Of a stretch of 64,000 nt of DNA, positions 43,507 to 51,110 are shown one piece after another. Each line of letters begins with the position of its first letter. Position 1 is the first letter of the stretch. A program made the position numbers and the translations under genes. Location of the stretch: the NCBI RefSeq assembly GCF_026616895.1, contig NZ_JANYME010000003.1, positions 124,001 through 188,000 on the forward strand, in the 5' to 3' direction. Source of the DNA: Campylobacter sp. MG1. GTDB taxonomy: Bacteria; Campylobacterota; Campylobacteria; Campylobacterales; Campylobacteraceae. A model generated the notes under the pieces. The model saw only the letters and a list, made by a program, of their open reading frames with translations, had not been told where the DNA came from and searched no databases.

Positions 43507-43614
43507 TTATTTGTTTAAATAATTTGCTAAATGATAGCCAACTGATACCCAAAATAAAGCATTAGAAAAAGCCATAAAATAGCGATTGAAAAAATATTTT
43601 TTTAGTTTTTTCAT
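43507..43614 (-). CDS. Possible 35-residue membrane peptide
   Basis: MKKLKKYFFNRYF... followed by one hydrophobic segment. The start resembles the 37514-37744 protein (MKKYLKKYIFYNKF), so it may be a shortened relative. Weak ribosome site. Confidence 0.35.
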   Translation of the reverse strand: MKKLKKYFFNRYFMAFSNALFWVSVGYHLANYLNK

Positions 43615-43625
43615 AATTTTTATGC

Positions 43626-43956
43626 TATAATCAATAAAGTAATGATTAAAGCAACTATGAGTTAAACCCACAAAAGTGGATTTAACTGAATAATCTTTCT
43701 AACTAATTAGAAAGCCGATTATTTCAACGAGTAAAATAATACATTTGGCTGTCGTATAAGTTATACTCAATATTTTTATAAGTTGCTTTAACTTACTTTT
43801 TTCCAAAGCAAATCACCCCCCTTTCTAATTAGAGGACTTATTAAAAACTCAACGAAAAGCGTATCCCGTAAGAGAACCAAACGCTCCCCCTACTGATTGG
43901 GAAAATACACCTTACAAAGCAGTTAGCATTTGCTGGGCTTCTATTGATTTTTTTTG
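43626..43956 (+). ncRNA. Candidate structured non-coding RNA with four-way junction
   Basis: Extended -10 TGCTATAAT (43624-43631, TATAAT at 43626-43631). About 15 nt later an 11-bp stem P1 (TTAAAGCAACT 43646-43656 / AGTTGCTTTAA 43781-43791) closes three hairpins: P2 43661-43671/43676-43686 (10 of 11 pairs, AAAA loop), P3 43689-43702/43707-43723 (14 pairs with a GCC bulge), P4 43729-43733/43764-43768. More hairpins follow (AGCGT/ACGCT 43858-43884; TCCC/GGGA). A weak terminator with T8 ends near 43955. No open frame of note. Could also be an oriT or a single-strand promoter. Confidence 0.55.
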
Positions 43957-43997
43957 TTTAATTTTGTGTGTGTTTAAATTTTTGTGTGGAATAATAT

Positions 43998-44519
43998 TTA
44001 GTTAATTTCTCTAACAACTAAAAAGCATTTTTTTGGGTCGTTTATATTATAAATATTACATCTATAATCTTCCCAGTTGATTTCTTGTAAAAAGTCATCA
44101 GATATTAACTCATCGCTAGATAAAAGATTTTCTATTCTTTTATTGATAATATCTTCAGATATATTTTCATCATTTAAATTAAATTCTTCTAAATCATAAG
44201 CAAGACTTTCTATAGCATAAGAACGGATTTCTTCGTAAAAAAAGTCTTTAAATAATTCATTAATTTTTTCTACACCTAAACCAAAAGAATAGTTATATCT
44301 TAATTCTTCCCATAATTGATTTTCTAAGTCAAAGTCTAATTCTTCATCTTCACTATAAAGGCTAGAGTATTCATCCACTAAACTACTTATAATATATTCA
44401 GCGTTTTCTCTTGTAGCACCTATTCTATAGTTATATTTTTCATTGTATTCAACGAAATCATTAACAACTTTGCTTACTAAATCTTCTAAACTTATTGTTT
44501 TTAAATATTTTATTGTCAT
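43998..44519 (-). CDS. Very acidic hypothetical protein
   Basis: 173 residues with about 41 Asp/Glu against about 16 Lys/Arg. Largely helical (ENAEYIISSLVDEYSSLYSE). No family recognised. Size and charge are like ArdA-type DNA-mimic antirestriction proteins, but I see no ArdA motif. Confidence 0.55.
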   Translation of the reverse strand: MTIKYLKTISLEDLVSKVVNDFVEYNEKYNYRIGATRENAEYIISSLVDEYSSLYSEDEELDFDLENQLWEELRYNYSFGLGVEKINELFKDFFYEEIRSYAIESLAYDLEEFNLNDENISEDIINKRIENLLSSDELISDDFLQEINWEDYRCNIYNINDPKKCFLVVREIN

Positions 44520-44569
44520 TTTTTATCCTTTGTTTTGATTTTAATTTGTTAATTTTTAATAATAATTAT

Positions 44570-44730
44570 CCTTTTAATGTAATTTTTACTAAGTGAAAGT
44601 TTTAAAAGGATTGTAGTATCTCAGTAATGAAAATAGTTATTATCAATAAGAGTGTAATAAGTATTAGCTAATTAATTAAATTAGCTGAGGTAATAATTAA
44701 TTTGAATTGTATTGTAAATCAATACAAAAA
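44570..44730 (-). repeat. Hairpin cluster between genes
   Basis: CCTTTTAA / TTAAAAGG (about 44571-44610), AGCTAATT / AATTAGCT (about 44664-44684) and a perfect TTGTATTG / CAATACAA (about 44707-44727). No gene in this stretch. Confidence 0.4.
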
Positions 44731-44759
44731 ACTAAATGATAGTTATTATAAAATATCAA

Positions 44760-44921
44760 TTATTGTTTTTTACCTTTAGCCATATCTATTTCTTTAATTT
44801 TTTCATCTAACTTATTTTGAAAGGCCTTAAGTTTATCTATAACTCCCTCGCCAAAAATATTAGCGATAAGTAATATGATAATACAAAATATCAATACAAC
44901 ATCTATTAGTATATCTATCAT
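44760..44921 (-). CDS. 53-residue single-span membrane protein
   Basis: MIDILIDVVLIFCIIILLIA then a charged helix. ATGA overlap with the upstream gene, which ends KEQK and carries AAGGAG in those codons: the same coupling as in the 41.5-kb cassette. Confidence 0.6.
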   Translation of the reverse strand: MIDILIDVVLIFCIIILLIANIFGEGVIDKLKAFQNKLDEKIKEIDMAKGKKQ

Positions 44922-45127
44922 TTTTGCTCCTTTATTGTCATTATTACTATCAATGAAAGCATTAATAAAATTATTTCATGTTTATCAAATAAAGCTGAAA
45001 AGCCATTAACAAACAATCCATAGCCTATTAATTCCCATCTTTTACTATCTCTGTATCTAAATACAAAGATTAAAGCTGATACCACAATAGCAATAATATA
45101 CTTTATTACATTTATTATCTTTCTCAT
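44918..45127 (-). CDS. Small membrane protein of the third cassette
   Basis: 69 residues with two transmembrane helices (about 5-23 and 46-64). Coupled to the 53-residue protein. Function unknown. Confidence 0.6.
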   Translation of the reverse strand: MRKIINVIKYIIAIVVSALIFVFRYRDSKRWELIGYGLFVNGFSALFDKHEIILLMLSLIVIMTIKEQK

Positions 45128-45236
45128 AATTTTAACCTTTTTTTTGTTAATTTTGTTTTAAGCCCAAAAGCGATAAAATATCTCATAAGAAGATAAAGTC
45201 ATCCCTTTAATAGGTTTTTAAAAGTAAAGAGTAGAG

Positions 45237-45710
45237 TTAATAGACTAAATAACTACATAACTCCTTACTTTCACCATAGATTATTTTAAAAAAACCTTTA
45301 TCTTCTGTTTTTTCTTGTAAATAATCATTTAGTTCTAATAAGTTGTCGCAATTTTCATCTAGCCATTCTTTAAAAAGTTCAGCTTTTGATATATAGTCTT
45401 CATCATCTACTTCGTCTAAATATTCTTCATTAAGCTCTAATTGTTCTAAAATATCATCTATATCAACTCCTAGTTCATCTATTATAAAATTTACAATTTC
45501 ATCACTACCAAATTGACAATTAGAATAATTTACCCAAAAATTATCAGCAAAATCCATTACATTACAAATAGTATCCATACCATCGATATAATCTTCAATT
45601 ATGTTGCTTATAGCACCAAAATTATAGTTATCCTTTAACCAAAACTTGCAAATGCGTTCAGCACATAATTCAGCGTATTCATAAGTTTCCATAGTTACAT
45701 TAATTTTCAT
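45237..45710 (-). CDS. Extremely acidic protein, antirestriction-like candidate
   Basis: 157 residues with about 40 Asp/Glu and about 10 Lys/Arg, net charge near -30. Helical, with acidic runs (LDEVDDEDYISK). Directly upstream of ssb's 3' end on the same strand. DNA mimicry is inferred from charge, length and leading-region position; no family motif seen. Confidence 0.55.
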   Translation of the reverse strand: MKINVTMETYEYAELCAERICKFWLKDNYNFGAISNIIEDYIDGMDTICNVMDFADNFWVNYSNCQFGSDEIVNFIIDELGVDIDDILEQLELNEEYLDEVDDEDYISKAELFKEWLDENCDNLLELNDYLQEKTEDKGFFKIIYGESKELCSYLVY

Positions 45711-45795
45711 TTTTTTCTCCTTAAATTGTATTAATTGTTTTTGATTTTTTTAATTAATTTTTTTTTAATTGAATTAGATTGTTAATAAAATTAAA

Positions 45796-45848
45796 TGTAG
45801 TAAAAACTACATAAACTAAAAGGCCTTTTTAAAATTAAAAAGGCACAT
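45796..45848 (-). terminator. Hairpins at the end of ssb
   Basis: ATGTAGT / ACTACAT (45796-45813) and GCCTTTTT / AAAAAGGC, the latter using the last ssb codons and stop. Confidence 0.5.
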
Positions 45849-46386
45849 CTTCATAAGAGTTTTGTTGATAATTATTAGCTTGATTATTACCTTGTTGATA
45901 GTTGTTTTGAATTTGATAGTTTTGTTGAGAATTACTATCTTGTTGATGACCATTATTTGTTTGGTAATTATTAGCTTGATAATTAGTGTTTGGTTGGTTG
46001 TTAGTATTTTGTTGTTGATAATTATTTCCTTGATAGCCATTGTTTTGATTATCAGCTGGTTTATTATCTAACATCTCCATACTTTCAACTACAAGTTGAA
46101 TTTTTGAACGATTTTGATTAGTTGCATTATCAACCCATGTTTGTTGTTGTAAATAACCCTCTACTAAAACTTTAGAACCTTTTTTAAGGTATTGATTAAC
46201 AACCTCAGCAAGTCTATTAAAAAATACTACATCAATAAACAAAGTTTCTTCTCTTTTTTCTCCGTTATTATCAGTGTGATATCTACTTACAGCAATAGAG
46301 TTGTTTAATACAGCACTTCCACTTGAAGCAAGTGTTTTTAACTCATTATCTCTTACTAAGCGTCCTAATAAAATTGTTTTATTCAT
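45835..46386 (-). CDS. ssb: Single-stranded DNA-binding protein with Gln/Asn-rich linker
   Basis: 183 residues. OB fold about 1-110 (MNKTILLGRLVRDNELK, VLVEGYLQQQTWVDNATNQN). The linker (about 115-177) is almost only Asn, Gln and Tyr in NNYQ-like repeats. The acidic C-terminal tip is DVPF, close to the usual DDIPF, so partner binding is preserved. Coats incoming or replicating single strands of the ICE and supports Bet. Confidence 0.93.
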   Translation of the reverse strand: MNKTILLGRLVRDNELKTLASSGSAVLNNSIAVSRYHTDNNGEKREETLFIDVVFFNRLAEVVNQYLKKGSKVLVEGYLQQQTWVDNATNQNRSKIQLVVESMEMLDNKPADNQNNGYQGNNYQQQNTNNQPNTNYQANNYQTNNGHQQDSNSQQNYQIQNNYQQGNNQANNYQQNSYEDVPF

Positions 46387-46513
46387 TGTTTATCCTTTAA
46401 AAAAAATTAATAATCCCCATAAAATGGTAGTGATACTCTTGTGAGTTCTTTAACCCCATTAGAGGCAACTAAAAATAATAAAATTGAAATAAATTGAAAG
46501 AAAATGCGTGTTT

Positions 46514-47359
46514 TTAAAGTTGTATAAACCAAACTTGTGTATCTGACTTAAATTTAAATCCGAATGATTTTAGTACTTCAGTTTTACCATAGGTATTACC
46601 TACAACTTTACCGAATTCAATGCCTTGAGAGTTAGCCTTTATCTCTAAATTTAAACCTAAATTGTTAAGAGCATTAATCAGATCTTCACGGCTCATTTGC
46701 TCTATCTCAGCATCAATTACTTCGCTAAAAGCTATACCACTTGTGCGATTTAACTCTTTAAAATCAGCATCTTTTGCTTCATCTATACCTGCACCCATTT
46801 CTTCAACAGTATAAATACCGAAAAATCCAAAGGCTTTTTTAAGTGCTTGACTTTCAGCAACCTTTTTAATCATAGTGTCAGGTTTATCAGCCCAAAATTT
46901 AGTAGGCATCCCATCTTTCTTTAAGCCAACATATTCATTATATGCAACTTGAACTTCAACTGGCATTCTGTAATCCTTATGCCATACTTGACATACAGCT
47001 ACTAAGTCTTTAATCTCTTCCCAGCTATTATTCCTATGAATAGGAACAATTTTTAGGCTAGATTCAGTTTTAATACCATCAAACTTACCACTAGCTCTAG
47101 CCATTTTCATAAAACTATCTCTACCGCATAGTGGTTCTATTTTTTCTACCCATTTGCCATCAATTTGGGTTGCCCTTGGTATAAAAAAAATTTCTTTTTT
47201 AATAGGGTCAAGCCCCATTTTTTTAGCCACAGATAAGCAATAAGCCATATCTGTTTCATTTCCCCCTTGTGGAAAGAATTGTCTTTTTATGATGTCTAAA
47301 TCAGCTTGAGAGAAGCTTATTAAATCACCATTTTGTGGTTGAGTGATTAAATTACTCAT
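46514..47359 (-). CDS. bet: Bet/RecT-family single-strand annealing protein
   Basis: 281 residues. Family segments: MAYCLSVAKKMGLDPIKKEIFFIP, GRDSFMKMARASGKFDGI, and DTMIKKVAESQALKKAFG. Promotes annealing of homologous strands together with SSB and the Cas4-like exonuclease. Good ribosome site (AAAGGAGAAAAA). Confidence 0.93.
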   Translation of the reverse strand: MSNLITQPQNGDLISFSQADLDIIKRQFFPQGGNETDMAYCLSVAKKMGLDPIKKEIFFIPRATQIDGKWVEKIEPLCGRDSFMKMARASGKFDGIKTESSLKIVPIHRNNSWEEIKDLVAVCQVWHKDYRMPVEVQVAYNEYVGLKKDGMPTKFWADKPDTMIKKVAESQALKKAFGFFGIYTVEEMGAGIDEAKDADFKELNRTSGIAFSEVIDAEIEQMSREDLINALNNLGLNLEIKANSQGIEFGKVVGNTYGKTEVLKSFGFKFKSDTQVWFIQL

Positions 47360-47379
47360 TTTTTCTCCTTTTAATTTTT

Positions 47380-47491
47380 TATTTAAACTTTTTTATAAGT
47401 TTAAATAAGACAAAACACAAACAAAGTAGAGAATACGCCACAATAGGGCAAAAATATCTACTACCAGCCCTTTTTTGGCTTATTTAAACTT
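47380..47491 (-). repeat. Nested hairpin leader of bet
   Basis: AAGTTTAAATAAG and CTTATTTAAACTT (13 bp, 47396-47408 / about 47478-47490) enclose GTAGTAGATA / TATTCTCTAC and an inner GCC/GGC hairpin. Another AAGTTTAAA hairpin lies next to the bet start. Confidence 0.5.
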
Positions 47492-47526
47492 AATTTAATG
47501 TTATGATTTTTTTTAAAAAAAGGAAG

Positions 47527-47985
47527 AATAAAATACAAAAGCCTTTTTGCTCACTATTTTTACTCTTTAGCTTGTGAATTCATATTAGCTTTTATCTTTG
47601 CTACTTTTTCTCTTAGTGGTCTATACGAAATTTCCTTTGTTTTGTAGTGTTTAGAAACCATATTAATTCCTAAATCTGAAATTTCATTTAGCAGTTCTTT
47701 TAACTTATTTATTTTTTCTAACCATAATCTAAGCTCATCTAGTGATACTCCAGTTTCATCAATACTTAATTTTGCTTTTAACATATCAGTTGTAATGTCA
47801 ATAATTTGTAAATCACTAACCATTGTTTGAGTTTCTAAACTATTATTAATGACTATTGATGAATTAGGGAATTTGTCAATTATTTCTTTTTTTCTATCGC
47901 TTGGATTATAAACTTGTGTTTTATCGTTAACAGCCATTTTTACTCCTTAATATTAAGAAATGCAAAAAGGCTTTTGTATTTTATT
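47527..47985. repeat. Perfect 24-bp inverted repeat flanking one gene
   Basis: AATAAAATACAAAAGCC... at 47527-47550 and its exact reverse complement at 47962-47985 bracket the 47560-47937 gene, 10 and 24 bases from its ends. In the mRNA the leader could pair with the 3' region. Confidence 0.65.
47560..47937 (-). CDS. Hypothetical helical protein inside the inverted repeat
   Basis: 125 residues; a helical middle (LDELRLWLEKINKLKELLNEI) and a basic C-terminus (SYRPLREKVAKIKANMN). No known family. Lies between bet and the integrase. Confidence 0.6.
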   Translation of the reverse strand: MAVNDKTQVYNPSDRKKEIIDKFPNSSIVINNSLETQTMVSDLQIIDITTDMLKAKLSIDETGVSLDELRLWLEKINKLKELLNEISDLGINMVSKHYKTKEISYRPLREKVAKIKANMNSQAKE

Positions 47986-48141
47986 ACTAGCTTTTATTTC
48001 TTAGCATATAAGTGCTAATTAGCAAACCATTTTTAAGGTAGCTAGTGGAATACCTTATGTTTATAAAAACATAAAAAAATGATTTCTAAAAAATATTAAA
48101 ATAATATGTCAAAATTATATTAAAAATTATTTAAATATAAC

Positions 48142-49281
48142 TTAATCACTTAGTTTATCAATAAAATTAGAATACCACTGCATAAGAATTCGCATATCAT
48201 TTAAATTATCAGCGTGATTATATGTTGCTCTTATAATATTTCTATCTTGGTGTGAAAGGCATTTTTCTATAATATCATAATGAATATTATGTTCTTTTCT
48301 ATGTTCGTTACATATAGTACTGAAAATACCTCTAAAAGAATGGAATGTAATAATATTATTGTAATTTATTTTTTTTAAATAAAAACTAAATATTGCTTCA
48401 GAATAAGGTTTATCAAAGTGAGAAAAGACATATTTACGCTTAGTATAATTAAAATCAAATATTTTTATCAAAATATTTTTAGCTTGTTTTGATAATGGTA
48501 AGCTAAAATCTTTATTGTTTTTCATTTTTTCAGCTTTTATAAATATCATAGATTTATCAAAATCAATTTCAGACCATTCTAATAATAAAATATTTTTTCT
48601 TCTTAATGCTGTGTATAAAGCAAATTTAAAAGCATAATATATCATTATGTTATCTTTTTTAATATTTTTTAAAGCAGTTAAAAACAATCTTATATCATTA
48701 TCTTTATTTAATATTGGATAATGGTTTATCTTTTCCTTATTAGTTATATATTTCTTTTTTAAATTAGCCATAGGATTGTTTTCACATATTAAATAACAAA
48801 AATCAAAAAATTGTTGTAAAACATAATATATTTGACTTTTTACAAACATAGTTCCTTCAAGTTTAGGATTATCAAAAATCTTTAATATGTCAAATTTAGT
48901 TATTTCACTTATGTTTTTACCCTTTAAATAACTAAAAATAAATACTTTTATAATAAGTTCTTTATTTCTAAAAGTATTTGCTCTTAATCTTTTTCTTTCA
49001 TAATTTAAAAATTCATCTATCAAATAATCAAATTTTTGTTTTATACCTACATTGCTTTTAGTATCAATACTTATTTGTTTCATTAATTCTCTTGCTTGTT
49101 TTAAGGAACATTCAGGGTAATTTGCTAAAAATTTTCTTTTCACTTTTTTATCACAATCTCTATATTCATAAACAAAATATTTCCTATTCTTCTCTACTAT
49201 TATATAAAGACCATTACCATCACTTCTACGGATACGCTTGTTATCCGTTTTTAAATTTTTAATAATACTTTCTGTTAGCAC
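48142..49281 (-). CDS. int: Tyrosine-recombinase integrase (P4-like)
   Basis: 379 residues. N-terminal DUF4102-like arm-binding domain (KRIRRSDGNGLYIIVEK), SAM-like core domain, and catalytic residues R227 (ALRRKN), H314-x-x-R317 (HSFRG), H344 (LSHQD) and Y354 (ATYNHAD). Mediates site-specific insertion and excision. It sits at the right end of the ICE beside the interrupted SDR gene. No excisionase is recognised nearby. Confidence 0.93.
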   Translation of the reverse strand: MLTESIIKNLKTDNKRIRRSDGNGLYIIVEKNRKYFVYEYRDCDKKVKRKFLANYPECSLKQARELMKQISIDTKSNVGIKQKFDYLIDEFLNYERKRLRANTFRNKELIIKVFIFSYLKGKNISEITKFDILKIFDNPKLEGTMFVKSQIYYVLQQFFDFCYLICENNPMANLKKKYITNKEKINHYPILNKDNDIRLFLTALKNIKKDNIMIYYAFKFALYTALRRKNILLLEWSEIDFDKSMIFIKAEKMKNNKDFSLPLSKQAKNILIKIFDFNYTKRKYVFSHFDKPYSEAIFSFYLKKINYNNIITFHSFRGIFSTICNEHRKEHNIHYDIIEKCLSHQDRNIIRATYNHADNLNDMRILMQWYSNFIDKLSD

Positions 49282-49415
49282 TTTTATTCCTTAACCTTTC
49301 ATAAAAATTGTCCGTATTTTTGTCCGTTTTTGTCAGTAAATTTAAAAAAAATAATTAATTTCTACAAAAAATATATATTAAAAATATTAATTTAAAGTGA
49401 TGTATTAGTTTATTT
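49282..49415. other. Right end of the ICE, probable attachment region
   Basis: No gene and no tRNA end visible. Three TTGTC(C/A)G units start at 49309, 49321 and 49331, about one helical turn apart, in front of int; they may be arm sites or an operator. The ICE/chromosome junction must lie between here and about 49450, where the SDR sequence stops looking native. Confidence 0.5.
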
Positions 49416-49820
49416 TTACAGTATTTTTCCCTTTTTTGTAATAAAAATATACTTTATCATTTCATAATAATGAAATAAATTGCTCTCATAACTTTTAATA
49501 AGCTCTTCAGTTGTAGCACTTTCAATATGAAGATTATCATTCATACCTGCATTATTAACAAGTGCATAAATTAAGCCATATTTAGCCACAATTTGCTCTA
49601 CAACTACACTAATATCTTGCCATTTTGATAAATCTAATTGATAAAAGCCGTAATTTGGACAAAGTGCTTTAATTTTGCTTTCAAAATCACTATCAAGCTT
49701 AGAGCGAGATATGATAACAGGAATTGCACCTTCATTAGCTAAACACATACTAATGCCACCACCAATACCTTTTCCACCACCTGTAACAACTACAACTTTT
49801 CCTTTTAATCCTAAATCCAT
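49416..49820 (-). pseudogene. Truncated SDR dehydrogenase (L-fucose dehydrogenase-like, Cj0485 type)
   Basis: 134 residues, about half of a full SDR. Nucleotide-binding GGGKGIGGG (about 14-22) and NNAGMND (about 90-96) are present, but the catalytic Tyr-x-x-x-Lys and the C-terminus are missing. Native-looking sequence ends near YYEMIKY and runs into a short unrelated tail next to the ICE. Probably split by ICE insertion; the other half should be at the ICE's far end. It should not be functional. Confidence 0.75.
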
Positions 49821-49829
49821 AATTTCTCC

Positions 49830-51089
49830 TTATTTAATATTTGTGTAAGATTTTTTTAAATGTATTAACATAAGCACTCCTAAGAATGCGACCAAACATA
49901 AAGCAATTAAACCTGCATAAGAACTATTAAATTGACTTTCGGCATAATTTTTTAAATTAGGTGCTACAAAACCACCAAGATTGCCTAAAGCCCCAATCAA
50001 TGCTATTCCTGCTGCTGCTCCTGTGCCTTTTAAGATTTGAGTTGGTAAATTCCAAAAAATAGGCTGAATCGCTATAAAACCAACAGCTGCTAAAGATATG
50101 AATAAAATAAATAAAGCTAAAGAATTTATAAATACAGATAAAAACATACTAACAACAGCTAACAATAATAATGCAATGCTAAAAGAACTCCAAGCTCTTA
50201 ATTTATCAGCATAACTTGTAATAATAGGTAGAGCGATTAATACAACAGCCCAAGGAATTGCACTAATAATTCCAACCTTTAATCCAACATTTGTCCCTAA
50301 AAAATGTGAAACTTGAGTAGGTAAATAAAATAAAACCCCATAAACACTAAGCTGGATTGCAAAATAAACTAAAACGAATTTCCATACAATAATTGATGAT
50401 AAAGCTTTGCTAGAATTTAATTCTTCTTTATTATTTTGTTCTTTTTCAAGTTCAGCAATTAAAATTGCTTTTTCTTCTTCGCTTAACCATTTAGCATCTT
50501 CAGGTTTACTTGCAAGTTTAAAATAAGCATAAAAACCAACTATAACAGTAATAGCACCTTGGATAATAAACATCCATTGCCAATTTTTAAACCAAATGCT
50601 AGGTGCATAATCTAATATAGCCCCTGTAATTACGCCACCAAGCATTAGTGCAAGCGGTGCTCCTAATTGATAAAAACCATAAGCTTTTGACCTATAAATA
50701 GTAGGGAAAAAATAACTAAGATATAAAATAACCCCTGGGCTAAATCCTGCTTCGCTAAGCCCTAATAAAAATCTTAGAATATAAAAACTTGTTTCATCTT
50801 TTATGTAAATCATAGCCATACATACAAGTCCCCAAGTTATCATAATTCTACTTAGCCAAATTTTTGCCCCTAATTTATGCAATAATAAATTTGATGGAAT
50901 TTCAAATATCGCATAGCCTATAAAAAATATCCCTGCACCTAAAGCATATGCAGCTTTGCTAATACCAGCGTCTATTTCTATATAATCTTTTACATAAGCA
51001 ATGTTTGATCTATCTAGCATTGCTAAACAAAACATTAAAAGTATTAAAGGCATTATCTTTAAATACATTTTATTAACTATTTTTTCCAT
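49830..51089 (-). CDS. MFS permease of the anion:cation symporter type (Cj0484-like)
   Basis: 419 residues, 12 transmembrane helices, with the ACS signature MLDRSNIAYV (about 24-33) and the central loop ending KPEDAKWLSEEEKAI. Takes up sugar acids or related organic anions in this family. Encoded between the dehydratase and the dehydrogenase, as in the Campylobacter fucose locus. Confidence 0.88.
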   Translation of the reverse strand: MEKIVNKMYLKIMPLILLMFCLAMLDRSNIAYVKDYIEIDAGISKAAYALGAGIFFIGYAIFEIPSNLLLHKLGAKIWLSRIMITWGLVCMAMIYIKDETSFYILRFLLGLSEAGFSPGVILYLSYFFPTIYRSKAYGFYQLGAPLALMLGGVITGAILDYAPSIWFKNWQWMFIIQGAITVIVGFYAYFKLASKPEDAKWLSEEEKAILIAELEKEQNNKEELNSSKALSSIIVWKFVLVYFAIQLSVYGVLFYLPTQVSHFLGTNVGLKVGIISAIPWAVVLIALPIITSYADKLRAWSSFSIALLLLAVVSMFLSVFINSLALFILFISLAAVGFIAIQPIFWNLPTQILKGTGAAAGIALIGALGNLGGFVAPNLKNYAESQFNSSYAGLIALCLVAFLGVLMLIHLKKSYTNIK

Positions 51090-51110
51090 AAATCCCCCTT
51101 TATTTAAGAC

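Noticed and set aside
43646-43791. tRNA or tRNA-like gene
   Set aside because: The fold is a four-way junction but about 146 nt long, without T-loop GTTCRA, anticodon arm geometry or CCA end.
45816-46071. Frames on both strands across the ssb linker
   Set aside because: They arise from the NNYQ-type repeat in other frames and show only low-complexity Ile/Leu/Thr.
49282-49415. tRNA 3' end as the attachment site
   Set aside because: No acceptor or T-arm sequence could be read on either strand.
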